Of a stretch of DNA of 54,321 bases, positions 14,743 through 24,135 are shown piece by piece. The DNA lies in assembly GCA_017474765.1 (NCBI GenBank), contig JAFVGW010000023.1, forward strand, positions 132,606-186,926, given 5' to 3'. The notes under the pieces are model-generated. The model was not told the DNA's origin and did not search any database. It worked only from the letters and a program-made list of their open reading frames with translations. A program made the position numbers and the translations under genes. How positions within the stretch are numbered: the first letter of the stretch is position 1; every line of letters starts with the position of its first letter. This DNA comes from Salinivirgaceae bacterium (lineage in GTDB: Bacteria > Bacteroidota > Bacteroidia > Bacteroidales > SZUA-534).

Positions 14743-15327
14743 ATGAGCGATTCAAGAGCAATATTATGTATGCTGATTCTGATGAGGTTGAAGACAGAAC
14801 TTTCACCATTCGACAGACTTCGGCTGCATAAATCGGCCTTGATGCTCAATGTGTTCAGCGGCCGCGATTGTTTCAATATTGAAGATGAAATGCAAGAATA
14901 TTACCAGATAGTTGATAACCTTGCAGTTGAAATAAAACAGCTTCAAAAGCAAAGCAATACTGATACGGCCGCGACGCTGCAATCTCAACTTGATAACCAA
15001 GATTCGCGCATAATCGAAGCATACAAGCGTAGCATACCATACGTTATTCAGAGTGCAGGTTTCGTCAATTCAATTTCTGACCGCGATATACTTGTATTAG
15101 TATCAGCGATAATTGGTAATATTCATAAGAATAAAAACTCCAATATCAACGATATAGAAGCTGCTCTTAACAATAAAGGTTTTACAATTGAACAGCTAAA
15201 CCGCAAAAGCATCTTATCATCGGTTATAAATCTTGAGAAATCAGGAGTTTTAATTAAAACAGATGCGGGGTATTGCATATCAGGGAGGTTGAAGGATGTG
15301 GCGGGGTATGTGGTATTGCTGTATTGA
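14743..15327 (+). CDS. Hypothetical protein, possible winged-helix C-terminus
   Basis: A 194-residue protein I do not recognise. A helical N-terminal half (about 1-100) includes a Gln-rich stretch (IKQLQKQSNTDTAATLQSQL). Residues about 130-185 (INDIEAALNNKGFTIEQL, then SSVINLEKSGVLIKTDAGY) have the helix-helix-wing pattern of a winged helix. It lies 28 bases after the small partner gene and 49 before fdtA, in the same direction. It may belong to the cassette rather than to polysaccharide synthesis. Confidence 0.55.
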   Translation: MSDSRAILCMLILMRLKTELSPFDRLRLHKSALMLNVFSGRDCFNIEDEMQEYYQIVDNLAVEIKQLQKQSNTDTAATLQSQLDNQDSRIIEAYKRSIPYVIQSAGFVNSISDRDILVLVSAIIGNIHKNKNSNINDIEAALNNKGFTIEQLNRKSILSSVINLEKSGVLIKTDAGYCISGRLKDVAGYVVLLY

Positions 15328-15376
15328 ATAGATATAATATCAGTTTTGGAAAAACTAATAAATCTTAAGTAAATAT

Positions 15377-15772
15377 ATGAATTACAAACTTTTAGATTTA
15401 CAAGTTCATGGTGACCGCCGTGGCAAACTTATCTCGTTGGAAGGGTTGAAAAACATACCTTTTGAAATCAAACGCGTGTATTATATGTTTGACACGCTGC
15501 CCAATGAATCACGTGGGTTTCATGCTCACAAGGAATTGGAACAGATAATTATTGCCATGGACGGTGCGTGCCGTTTTATTCTCGATGATGGGCAGAAACG
15601 CGAGCAAGTTCTTTTGAACCGTCCTGATGTTGGCTTGTATATTGGCAAAAACATGTGGCGCGAGATGCACGATTTCTCATACGGCTGCAAACTCGTAGTT
15701 CTTGCTAGTGAATACTACGATGAAAAAGAGTACATAAGGAATTATGACGATTTCTTAAAATCCTTGAAATAA
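15377..15772 (+). CDS. fdtA: FdtA-like sugar nucleotide 3,4-ketoisomerase
   Basis: A 131-residue single-domain cupin. The pattern [40 protein letters not shown] (His/Glu in the active pocket) and [15 protein letters not shown] matches dTDP-4-oxo-6-deoxyglucose 3,4-oxoisomerases. It would make dTDP-3-oxo-6-deoxy-galactose (or the gluco epimer) for the aminotransferase at 16236. The acetyltransferase lies directly after it. The dTDP-glucose synthase and dehydratase (rmlA, rmlB) needed upstream are not in the window. Confidence 0.88.
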   Translation: MNYKLLDLQVHGDRRGKLISLEGLKNIPFEIKRVYYMFDTLPNESRGFHAHKELEQIIIAMDGACRFILDDGQKREQVLLNRPDVGLYIGKNMWREMHDFSYGCKLVVLASEYYDEKEYIRNYDDFLKSLK

Positions 15773-15779
15773 GACCGAT

Positions 15780-16232
15780 ATGATTCACCAATTAGCAGAT
15801 TGTAAATCTTTCCAAATCGGCGAAAACACCAATATTTGGCAGTTTTGTGTGGTTTTTCCTAACGCCAAAATTGGGGACAACTGCAATATATGCGCTAATG
15901 TGTTGATTGAAAACGAAGTCGTAATAGGGAACAATGTTACCGTTAAAAGCGGAGTTCAGCTTTGGGATGGCGTGACTGTTGAAGATGATGTTTGCATAGG
16001 CCCTAATGTAACATTTACGAACGATTTGTTCCCACGCTCTAAAAATCCAAATTGGAAATTGTCGAAAACATTGATAAAAAAAGGTGCGAGTATAGGCGCG
16101 AATTCCACAATTCTCGCAGGTGTCACAATCGGTGAGAATGCCATGATAGGAGCGGGAAGTGTTGTTACAAAATCGGTTCCTGCGGGCGAAGTGTGGTTTG
16201 GAAATCCTGCAAAATTCATTAGAAAAGTATAA
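15780..16232 (+). CDS. Left-handed beta-helix N-acetyltransferase (FdtC/WxcM-like)
   Basis: A 150-residue hexapeptide-repeat transferase: repeating I-G-x-x-x-x units such as [28 protein letters not shown] and a typical late [26 protein letters not shown] segment, then PAKFIRKV. Between fdtA and fdtB-like genes it is expected to acetylate the 3-amino group of dTDP-3-amino-3,6-dideoxyhexose using acetyl-CoA. It is separate from FdtA here, whereas some homologues are fused to it. Confidence 0.85.
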   Translation: MIHQLADCKSFQIGENTNIWQFCVVFPNAKIGDNCNICANVLIENEVVIGNNVTVKSGVQLWDGVTVEDDVCIGPNVTFTNDLFPRSKNPNWKLSKTLIKKGASIGANSTILAGVTIGENAMIGAGSVVTKSVPAGEVWFGNPAKFIRKV

Positions 16233-16235
16233 ATC

Positions 16236-17336
16236 ATGCAAATACCATTTTTAAGTTTAAAATCGATAACCGAAAAGTATTCCGACGAAATCCATGCGGC
16301 TGTGCAGCGGGTTGTTGATTCGGGTTGGTATCTTCAAGGCAAGGAGAACGAAACCTTCGAAAACAACTATGCAAAATACATTGGCTCAAAGTATTGCATT
16401 GGAGTTGCCAATGGATTGGATGCGCTGATTTGGATTGTCAGGGCATATAAGGAATTAGGTTTTTTCAACGATGGCGACGAAATAATCGTACCCGCAAACA
16501 CATATATCGCTTCAATTCTTGCAATCACCGAAAACAATCTGAAACCTGTTTTGGTGGAGCCGACGTTTGAGAATTTGGAGATTGACGATAGTAAAATCGA
16601 AGAAAAAATCACGTCGAAAACCAAGGGCATTATGATTGTCCACCTTTACGGACGTTGCGCCTACACCGACAAAATTGGCGAACTCTGCAAGAAGTATAAT
16701 CTTAAACTGATTGAGGACAACGCGCAGGCTCACGGATGCCGTTTTGGCGACAAGCGGACAGGTTCGTTAGGCGATGCCGCAGGGCATAGTTTCTATCCTG
16801 GCAAAAATCTCGGTGCATTGGGCGATGCGGGTGCAGTAACAACAGATAATCAGGAACTTGCCGAGTGTGTTCGTGCGTTGGCAAACTATGGCTCGGCAAA
16901 GAAATACGTCTTCAAATATTGCGGGCGTAACTCTCGTTTAGATGAAATTCAGGCTGCGGTTTTGGATGTTAAACTCAGCCATTTGGACGAAGACAATGCC
17001 AATCGTCAACGGATTGCTGCGTATTATTACGACAACATAAACAATCCGAAAATCACGTTACCCAACCGTTTGGATGACAAGAACAATGTATATCACCTGT
17101 TTCCTGTTTTCTGCGAGCAACGCGACGATTTTCAGCAATATTTGAAGAATAACGGCATTCAAACGCTTATACATTATCCTATTCCGCCGCACAAGCAAGA
17201 GTGTTACAAAGAGTGGAACGGCATTTCATTGCCAATAACGGAACAAATTCACAATCAGGAATTAAGTCTGCCAATCAGCCCTGTTTTGACATTGGATGAG
17301 GCAGAAGAAGTGGTAAATGTTATCAATAGGTATTAA
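16236..17336 (+). CDS. FdtB-like dTDP-3-amino-3,6-dideoxyhexose transaminase
   Basis: A 366-residue DegT/DnrJ/EryC1 aminotransferase. Visible are [24 protein letters not shown] (Asp161) and [19 protein letters not shown] with the PLP Lys190. The [14 protein letters not shown] motif is typical of 3-aminating FdtB/QdtB enzymes. With its two neighbours it completes a Fuc3NAc- or Qui3NAc-type dTDP sugar; whether the product has the galacto or gluco configuration depends on the FdtA-like isomerase and cannot be settled from sequence by eye. Confidence 0.87.
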   Translation: MQIPFLSLKSITEKYSDEIHAAVQRVVDSGWYLQGKENETFENNYAKYIGSKYCIGVANGLDALIWIVRAYKELGFFNDGDEIIVPANTYIASILAITENNLKPVLVEPTFENLEIDDSKIEEKITSKTKGIMIVHLYGRCAYTDKIGELCKKYNLKLIEDNAQAHGCRFGDKRTGSLGDAAGHSFYPGKNLGALGDAGAVTTDNQELAECVRALANYGSAKKYVFKYCGRNSRLDEIQAAVLDVKLSHLDEDNANRQRIAAYYYDNINNPKITLPNRLDDKNNVYHLFPVFCEQRDDFQQYLKNNGIQTLIHYPIPPHKQECYKEWNGISLPITEQIHNQELSLPISPVLTLDEAEEVVNVINRY

Positions 17337-17482
17337 TAAGACGGCTATCGAAATGCAACTGTATAATATTTTCTCTTTAAACATTATGTAAAAAGGGAAA
17401 ATGATAGACACATAAGTGGATATAATCGAATTGGGATTATAACTATTGAACATTATTTCTGAAAAAAAGTAATAATATAACT
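17337..17482 (+). other. AT-rich gap before the fusion gene
   Basis: A 146-base AT-rich spacer with no gene, repeat or clean promoter; the composition becomes markedly more AT-rich from here on. Confidence 0.4.
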
Positions 17483-19303
17483 ATGCAAGCAATAATTCTT
17501 GCCGCTGGTATGGGTAAACGTCTTGGAGAATTTACCCGTAACAACACCAAATGTATGGTGGAAGTAAACGGCACAAAATTAATAGATCGTCTGTTGGGAC
17601 AACTCAATAGGTTAAATCTCAATAGAATAGTCATTGTAATTGGTTATGAAGGAGAAAAACTCAAAACATATTTGTCTGCCAAATACTCTAACATTGACAT
17701 TGAGTATGTCAATAATCCAATTTACGACAAAACAAATAACATCTATTCGTTAGCCCTTGCGAAAGAACAACTTCAAGCTGATGACACTTTGTTGATTGAG
17801 AGTGATTTGATTTTTGATGATGGAATGTTTGAGCTTTTATTGAATAATCCAACACCGAATCTTGCACTTGTTGCTAAATATGAGACTTGGATGGATGGCA
17901 CGATGGTAAAGATTGATGATGATAATAATATTGTCAATTTTGTCCCTAAGGCAGCTTTTAAGTATAGTGATGTAGATAGTTATTATAAAACTGTAAATAT
18001 TTACAAGTTTTCAAAAGAATTTTCAAGAAACAAATATGTTCCGTTTCTCGAAGCGTACTCTAAAGCAGTCGGCAACAATGAGTATTATGAAAACGTGTTA
18101 AGGATTATTTCGTTCCTCAATTCCCATGATTTGAAGGCATTGCCGATTACTAATGAAAAGTGGTACGAAATAGATGACAAGCAAGATCTTGATATAGCAG
18201 AGGCGATTTTTGCTGATAAAAAAGATATAATAAGAAAATATTATGGCAGATTTGGCGGTTTTTGGAGATTCCCTAAAATGTTGGATTTCTGTTATTTGGT
18301 GAATCCATATTTTCGTCAGTCAAACATAATTGATGAAATGGAAGCTAATTTTAGAACCCTTGTTGCCGAATATCCGTCAGGAATGAAAGTAAACACATTG
18401 CTTGCAAGCAAATGTTGGGGAGTTAAAGAAGAATACATTATTCCAGGCAACGGTGCCGCTGAACTCATAAAGGCGTTGATGGAGGTATTGCCCGGCACAT
18501 TAGGTGTAATTCGACCTACTTTTGAGGAATATCCCAACCGCCGGAATAAGGAAGATCTCGTTACTTTTGTGCCGCATAACAACGAATACAGGTATTCATC
18601 ACAGGATTTGATGACGTTTTTTGAGAAGAATCATGCTGACAATATTTTGTTGATCAATCCTGATAATCCCTCAGGCAATTTTATTCCCAAAGACGACATT
18701 CTTAATCTTGCAAAATGGTGTGAGAAAGAAGGTGTAAGACTTGTTGTTGATGAAAGTTTCGTTGATTTTAGCGAGAACTGGGAACATAATTCGTTGCTTA
18801 ACAACGACATCTTGGAAAAATACCCACATTTGGTCGTAATGAAAAGCATATCAAAAAGTTATGGAGTGCCAGGATTGCGTTTGGGAATTATGTGCGCCGC
18901 AGATACAGCTCTTATTCAGCAACTTAAAAAGTCTGTCAGCATTTGGAATATTAACTCATTTGCAGAGTTCTTTATGCAGATTTACACCAAGTATGAGAAG
19001 GACTACAAAAAGGCTTGTGAAAAGTTTATTATGGAACGCAATGATTTTGAAGCAAAACTTCGCAAAATCCGTTTCCTAAGAGTAATGCCAAGTCAGGCCA
19101 ACTATTTCTTGGTGGAGATTCTTCCCCCTTTTACAGCAAATAGCATAGTGCTTACAATGTTGAAACAATTCAATATTCTGACCCGCGACTGTTCCGACAA
19201 GGCAGGTTTGGATGGTAAGCAATATATGCGCATCGCTGTTAGAAGTCATGAAGACAACGCGAAACTCATAGAAGGATTAGAGATGATTAACACAGAGAGA
19301 TGA
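17483..19303 (+). CDS. Fused nucleotidyltransferase (LicC/PntC-like) and class I/II aminotransferase
   Basis: A 606-residue two-domain enzyme. Residues 1-245 are a sugar-nucleotidyltransferase fold: IILAAGMGKRLGEFT (NTP loop), VIGYEGEKL, TNNIYSLALAK and IESDLIF with the metal-binding Asp; this pattern is nearer to LicC/PntC cytidylyltransferases than to RmlA. Residues about 260-606 are a HisC-like fold type I aminotransferase, with NPDNPSG (392-398), VVDESF (Asp423) and SISKSYGVPGLRLG carrying the PLP Lys458. One polypeptide that aminates and cytidylylates would produce a CMP-linked amine such as CDP-serinol or a CMP-aminophosphonate. The substrate is unknown; serinol phosphate is suggested by HisC-like enzymes in Campylobacter capsules, an aminophosphonate by the PEP mutase in this locus. 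Its stop overlaps the next gene by 4 bases. Confidence 0.85.
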   Translation: MQAIILAAGMGKRLGEFTRNNTKCMVEVNGTKLIDRLLGQLNRLNLNRIVIVIGYEGEKLKTYLSAKYSNIDIEYVNNPIYDKTNNIYSLALAKEQLQADDTLLIESDLIFDDGMFELLLNNPTPNLALVAKYETWMDGTMVKIDDDNNIVNFVPKAAFKYSDVDSYYKTVNIYKFSKEFSRNKYVPFLEAYSKAVGNNEYYENVLRIISFLNSHDLKALPITNEKWYEIDDKQDLDIAEAIFADKKDIIRKYYGRFGGFWRFPKMLDFCYLVNPYFRQSNIIDEMEANFRTLVAEYPSGMKVNTLLASKCWGVKEEYIIPGNGAAELIKALMEVLPGTLGVIRPTFEEYPNRRNKEDLVTFVPHNNEYRYSSQDLMTFFEKNHADNILLINPDNPSGNFIPKDDILNLAKWCEKEGVRLVVDESFVDFSENWEHNSLLNNDILEKYPHLVVMKSISKSYGVPGLRLGIMCAADTALIQQLKKSVSIWNINSFAEFFMQIYTKYEKDYKKACEKFIMERNDFEAKLRKIRFLRVMPSQANYFLVEILPPFTANSIVLTMLKQFNILTRDCSDKAGLDGKQYMRIAVRSHEDNAKLIEGLEMINTER

Positions 19304-20316
19304 TAAGAATTTGTATCTGTGGCGGAGGTTCATTAGGACATGTATGCGCAGGAGTTTTGGCTTCTAATCACGATGTCTCCGTTAATGTATTCACGAGAAA
19401 ACCTGATTTATGGAATAATACAATCAAGGTTAAAGACTTCAATGGGAAACGTTATTTAGGAAAACTTGCAGTTATTAGTAATAATCCCGAAGAGGCTGTT
19501 AAGAATTGTGATATTATCTTCTTATGTCTTCCTGGGTACGCTATTGAGAACGAACTAAATTCAATCAAACCATTTATATCATCTAATACAATTGTTGGCT
19601 CAATCGTGTGCAGTTCTGGTTTTTTCTTTTTTGCACATAAAATATTGGATGTTGATGCCAAACTTTTTGGTTTTCAAAGAACTCCTTTCATTGCAAGAGT
19701 TGAAAAATATGGACATTCTGCAAATTTGTTGGGATATAAACCTCAAGTTTCAATCGCAGTAGAAAATATTCTTGATAATGAAGCATTCAAATTGACGGTT
19801 GAAAAACTATGGCAAACACCTGTTAAACTGTTGAATAGTTTTTACGAAGTTTCGCTATCTAACAGCAATCCCATTTTACATACAGGAAGATTGTATTCTA
19901 TGTTTCATAATTGGGATGGAAGTCCCTTTGACCATAATATTCTATTTTACGAAGAATGGACCGCGGAATCGTCCAATACAATTATAGAAATGGACAGAGA
20001 GTTTTTTAGATTGTTGGAAAAACTTCCAATTACCCAAGGCTCTATAATTCCATTACTTGACTATTATGAATGTAGCGATGCGCAAAGTTTGACAAAAAAA
20101 ATACAAAACATTTCTGCATTCAAGGGAATTTTGTCTCCGATGAAAGAAGTTCAAGACGGTTGGGTTCCCGATTTCGAAAACAGATATTTTACTGAAGATT
20201 TTCCCTTCGGTCTGAAATTTATCAACGATTTGGCAAAAGACAAAGGTGTCTGTACACCGATGATAAATAAGGTTTATGAGTGGGGAATTCAAATGATAAA
20301 TGGATATCTCATATAA
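19300..20316 (+). CDS. Octopine/nopaline (opine) dehydrogenase-like protein
   Basis: A 338-residue NAD(P) enzyme: an N-terminal Rossmann motif (ICICGGGSLGHVCAGVLA, residues 4-21), a domain-closing segment DIIFLCLPGYAIENEL and a helical C-terminal half with LSNSNPILHTGRLYSMF, which resembles the N-x-x-x-H catalytic region of opine dehydrogenases. These reductively condense an amine with a 2-oxo acid. It overlaps the fusion gene by 4 bases, so it likely works on the amine made there, giving an N-carboxyalkyl group. This assignment is from motifs; the amine and oxo acid are unknown. Confidence 0.78.
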   Translation: MIRICICGGGSLGHVCAGVLASNHDVSVNVFTRKPDLWNNTIKVKDFNGKRYLGKLAVISNNPEEAVKNCDIIFLCLPGYAIENELNSIKPFISSNTIVGSIVCSSGFFFFAHKILDVDAKLFGFQRTPFIARVEKYGHSANLLGYKPQVSIAVENILDNEAFKLTVEKLWQTPVKLLNSFYEVSLSNSNPILHTGRLYSMFHNWDGSPFDHNILFYEEWTAESSNTIIEMDREFFRLLEKLPITQGSIIPLLDYYECSDAQSLTKKIQNISAFKGILSPMKEVQDGWVPDFENRYFTEDFPFGLKFINDLAKDKGVCTPMINKVYEWGIQMINGYLI

Positions 20317-20324
20317 AGAACGGC

Positions 20325-21551
20325 ATGGTTAAGCAAATTATAAATAGAATAAAACGTATTATTGGTAATGTTGTTCTAATTAAAAGAAATTCAAGATATA
20401 TAAAAGAACTGGATTCGAAGAAGCGAAAAAACGTTATAACAGTTGTTTTTATATGTCAGATGCCTTCATTATGGAACTCTATGAAGAGTATTTATGATGA
20501 AGCTATTAATAATTCTTCAATGAAAGTATATTTGGTAGCAATACCAGAAAAACAAAGTATTAGTGGTATTCATCAAAACATATATGGGGAAAATATGAGT
20601 TATTCACATCTCTTGAGTATGGGATATGATGTTATTAATGGATTTGTAAATAACTCTTTTTTTGATTTAAAAGAAATATCTCCTGACTATGTGTTTTTAC
20701 CACGCCCATATGACGTGCATTTGCCCCAAGAGTACACAAGCTCATATTTGGCTAAATTTACAAGAGTGTGTTATGTCCCTTATGGTTTCAGCATAACCAA
20801 GGAATGTATGTCAACTATATTTAATTATTCTTTTTTAAGAAATACATATTTGTTTTTCCCAGATAGCGAAGCTTCTTATAGTTATGTTAAAAATCTATAT
20901 TTAAAAGAGCATTGTAACTGGAATAAAATAGGAGTTTGTGGATTTCCTAGATTTGATTTATTAAAACAAGCAGAAAATAATAATAGTGTTAAAACATTTT
21001 TATGGACACCACGATGGACTACTAATCGTGATATCTGTGGCTCAAATTTTTTTAATTATATCGATCATCTTATTGAGTTTTTCTTACAAAATAAGCATCT
21101 ACGACTTATTTTCAGACCTCATCCATTATTATTAAAAAATTTCATTTCTACAGGAGAATTAACAAAAGATAGATATAATGTTATCGTAAAAATCTTTAAT
21201 GAAAATGATAATCTTTTTTTGAACGATCCGTCAACTGATTATATTGATGTGTTTAATGATGTTGATGCAATGATAACAGACCCTACAAGTTTGTTACCAG
21301 AATTTTATTACACAGGCAAACCGATAATTTATTGTGACAATTCTGATTCTTTTAACGATGCAGGTAGGATTATGACAAATGGATTGTATTACGCTTCATC
21401 ATGGGATGATATTCAGAAATATTTAACAGCACTTTCTCAAGGTCAGGATGACTTAAAAGATAAAAGATTTGAGAGTTTAAAAAAACTTAATCCCACATAT
21501 CATAATGGGGAACGGATATGCAAGTATTTATTAGATGATTATTTTAATTGA
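20325..21551 (+). CDS. CDP-glycerol glycerophosphotransferase-like (TagB/TagF) transferase
   Basis: A 408-residue GT-B type protein of the CDP-glycerol:polyol phosphotransferase family. The C-terminal half has WTPRWTTN, LIFRPHPLLL and the diagnostic MITDPTSLLPEFYYTGKPIIY, which binds the CDP-alcohol donor. Such enzymes transfer a phospho-alcohol from a CMP-activated donor to a sugar or lipid. Nine bases after the opine-type gene, it is the obvious acceptor-side partner for the CMP donor made by the fusion enzyme or the phosphonate pathway. Start MVKQIINRIK at 20325 avoids overlap with the previous gene; the longer in-frame form starts inside it. Confidence 0.83.
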   Translation: MVKQIINRIKRIIGNVVLIKRNSRYIKELDSKKRKNVITVVFICQMPSLWNSMKSIYDEAINNSSMKVYLVAIPEKQSISGIHQNIYGENMSYSHLLSMGYDVINGFVNNSFFDLKEISPDYVFLPRPYDVHLPQEYTSSYLAKFTRVCYVPYGFSITKECMSTIFNYSFLRNTYLFFPDSEASYSYVKNLYLKEHCNWNKIGVCGFPRFDLLKQAENNNSVKTFLWTPRWTTNRDICGSNFFNYIDHLIEFFLQNKHLRLIFRPHPLLLKNFISTGELTKDRYNVIVKIFNENDNLFLNDPSTDYIDVFNDVDAMITDPTSLLPEFYYTGKPIIYCDNSDSFNDAGRIMTNGLYYASSWDDIQKYLTALSQGQDDLKDKRFESLKKLNPTYHNGERICKYLLDDYFN

Positions 21552-21614
21552 TCAACAATTTGATTTTTTCTTGCGTACCAAACAGTTGATTTTACTGTAT
21601 TATAGATTCGTTTA

Positions 21615-23057
21615 ATGTCTGATAGTAACATCAAGCAAAAGACCAAAATAGGAATGTTTTGGAACGCATTTGAGAAAATTGCGGTTCAGGGTATTTCGTT
21701 TGTGCTAAATATAATTCTTGCACGTCTGCTTACCCCGCATGACTACGGAACCATTGGGATGATTATAATCTTCCTGGCATTTTCTAATGTTTTTGTTGAC
21801 AGTGGTTTTACTCGAGCCTTGATTCAACGGCAGGACAGAACAGAGAAAGATTTTTCAACAGTTCTTATTTTCAATGTTCTAATAAGTGTTTTGCTTTATG
21901 TGGTATTGTTTTTTGCATCGCCGGCAATAGCGGATTTTTATGAAACTCCAGAACTTGTTTCGTTACAGAGAGTATTCTTTTTGGTTATAATTCTAAATTC
22001 TCTAACAGTTGTCCAAAGCGCAAAACTTCAAATAGATGTAGATTTCAAAAGCATAGCGCTAATCAATGCAGTTGCGACTATAATTTCTGGATGTATTGCG
22101 GTATGGGCAGCGTATGCAGGGTTTGGTGTATGGTCTTTGGTGATTCAAGCTTTAATTAAGGCGATTGTTTCTGTTGTGGGTTTTTGGATAGCTGGGAAAT
22201 GGATTCCGAAAACAGGCTTTGATATAGTTAGTTTTAAGAGATTGTTCGGTTTTGGTTCAAAACTTTTGGCATGTGGTTTACTTTCAACCACGATTACAAA
22301 TGTATATAATCTAATAATCGGAAAAGTTTATAATCCCGCAAGTCTTGGTTATTATACAAGAGCCCAACAGTTTCCTGAACTGACAGCGGGAACGTTGAAT
22401 TCTGTACTCAACAATGCCACATTCCCCATGATGGCAACTTTGCAGGACAAAAAAGATGAACTGATACAGACTTTTAGCCGTCTGATAAAACTTTCGGCTT
22501 TAGTGGTTTTTCCGGCAATGGTGGGATTGGCAGTTTTGTCTGACGAAATCATTCTTGTGTTATTGGGAGAGAAATGGTTGCCTGCATCGGAATTGTTGTT
22601 TTGGTTGTCGTTGAGTTATGTTTTCATACCGCTTAGTTCGTTGAATTTGAATCTGTTGAATGCAATTGGTAGGTCTGATTTGTTTATGAAAATTGACTTT
22701 TCAAAAGTGCCGATTATTGCAATAATGATGGCAATAACATTTCCTATAAGTTTAAAGGCTGTAGTCATTGGAAAGGCAGTAACAGCAATTATATGGTTCT
22801 ATATGAATGGTTTTATGATTGGCAAGTTGTACAAATTCGGAGCGTTCAAGCAATTGGCTTGTTGTTGGAAGTGTATTGTTGCGACAATTATTATGGGTAT
22901 AATTGTATGGGGAGCAACAAGTTTTATTGAAATACCAGTCGTTGGTTTGGTTGTTGGAATAATATTAGGAGTTGCTGTTTATGCTGTGTTTTTGGCTGTA
23001 TTGAAAGAAGAAGAATATAAGTTATTTATAAATAAGGTTATAAACAGAATTGAATGA
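21615..23057 (+). CDS. Polysaccharide flippase (Wzx/WzxC-like MOP transporter)
   Basis: A 480-residue, strongly hydrophobic protein with about 12-14 membrane segments. The start KTKIGMFWNAFEKIAVQGISFVLNIILARLLTPHDYG is the usual signature of polysaccharide-exporting MOP proteins. It flips the undecaprenyl-linked repeat unit across the inner membrane. It is followed in overlap (4 bases) by an acyltransferase gene. Together with the Wzy-like gene at 25128 it indicates a Wzx/Wzy-dependent pathway. Confidence 0.93.
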   Translation: MSDSNIKQKTKIGMFWNAFEKIAVQGISFVLNIILARLLTPHDYGTIGMIIIFLAFSNVFVDSGFTRALIQRQDRTEKDFSTVLIFNVLISVLLYVVLFFASPAIADFYETPELVSLQRVFFLVIILNSLTVVQSAKLQIDVDFKSIALINAVATIISGCIAVWAAYAGFGVWSLVIQALIKAIVSVVGFWIAGKWIPKTGFDIVSFKRLFGFGSKLLACGLLSTTITNVYNLIIGKVYNPASLGYYTRAQQFPELTAGTLNSVLNNATFPMMATLQDKKDELIQTFSRLIKLSALVVFPAMVGLAVLSDEIILVLLGEKWLPASELLFWLSLSYVFIPLSSLNLNLLNAIGRSDLFMKIDFSKVPIIAIMMAITFPISLKAVVIGKAVTAIIWFYMNGFMIGKLYKFGAFKQLACCWKCIVATIIMGIIVWGATSFIEIPVVGLVVGIILGVAVYAVFLAVLKEEEYKLFINKVINRIE

Positions 23058-24112
23058 ACATGGCAAATCGGAATTCTAATATAGAATTGTTAAGGTTAGT
23101 TTTGATGGCTATGGTTATTATGCTTCATTTTAATCATCCAGAAGGAGGAGGGGCATATAATTATGTGAATAGTAAGACTAGCCAGGAGTTCTTATTACAT
23201 TTTTTAGAAAGTTTTAGCATTGGAGCCGTAAACTGTTTTATGATTGTTAGTGGATATTTTTTGTACACAAATAACAAAATCAAATTTGGAAAATGTGTTG
23301 ATATTTTTATAATTGTAATATTTTATAAATTATTCAATTATGGAATAAATATTGCCGAAGGTGTTGATGTTTTTTCTGTAAGGAATTTAGTAACATCAGC
23401 ATTGCCATGTAATTATTTCGCAATCTTTTATGTGATAAGTTACATGTTGTCTCCATATATAGCAAAAGTGTGGAATGTTCTGTCTTTAAGAAGTTCTGAT
23501 TATTTGATTGGCATATTGTTGGTATCTTTTATAGGCATACCAACAATATTGAATATAGTTGAAGATTTGCATATTATGAATTCTGCTGATGGTTTGTCTC
23601 CCATAACAATAAAAGGTAATGTATCTGGTTATACAATTGTGCAGTTTGTTGTTATGCTTTCATTGGGAATGTGGATTAGAAAGCGACAACTTGACATTTC
23701 TTCAGGAATTCTAATAGGCGTATATTTAGTTTCAAGTCTAATAATGACTGTTAGTATAGTGAAGCTTCCGTCATTTCATAATTATAGTTCTGTGTTTAGT
23801 GTCATAAATGCAGTGTGCATTTTTCTGCTTTTTGTAAAACTTAAGTTCCAAAACAAAATCATAAACTATTGTGCAAAAAGTTGTTTTGCCATATTTTGTA
23901 TTCATACAAGTTCATTCTCATATCTCTTGTGGAAAGAATATTTAGTGACCGAATCACATTTGTCAACAAGTGTTTTTCATCTAATAGCTTGGACATTTGC
24001 AAGTATAATAGTTATGTTTTCATGCTCTTTGTTGATAAGTGTTGTTATGAGATTGTTTTTAGGAAAGGTTAAAGACAAAATATGTGAGCAATTTGGTGAG
24101 ATTGTCATATAA
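23054..24112 (+). CDS. Acyltransferase family 3 membrane O-acyltransferase
   Basis: A 352-residue protein with roughly 10 membrane segments. It begins NIELLRLVLMAMVIMLHFNH, the typical first helix of acyltransferase family 3 (OafA/WecH type) with the conserved Arg and His. It probably O-acetylates a sugar of the polysaccharide at the membrane. It overlaps wzx by 4 bases. Confidence 0.87.
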   Translation: MNMANRNSNIELLRLVLMAMVIMLHFNHPEGGGAYNYVNSKTSQEFLLHFLESFSIGAVNCFMIVSGYFLYTNNKIKFGKCVDIFIIVIFYKLFNYGINIAEGVDVFSVRNLVTSALPCNYFAIFYVISYMLSPYIAKVWNVLSLRSSDYLIGILLVSFIGIPTILNIVEDLHIMNSADGLSPITIKGNVSGYTIVQFVVMLSLGMWIRKRQLDISSGILIGVYLVSSLIMTVSIVKLPSFHNYSSVFSVINAVCIFLLFVKLKFQNKIINYCAKSCFAIFCIHTSSFSYLLWKEYLVTESHLSTSVFHLIAWTFASIIVMFSCSLLISVVMRLFLGKVKDKICEQFGEIVI

Positions 24113-24135
24113 ATTTATTCCTTAAATATGTAAAA

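Noticed and set aside
20280..20324. Longer start for the TagF-like gene
   Set aside because: It would begin inside the preceding dehydrogenase gene; the ATG at 20325 gives a better operon junction.
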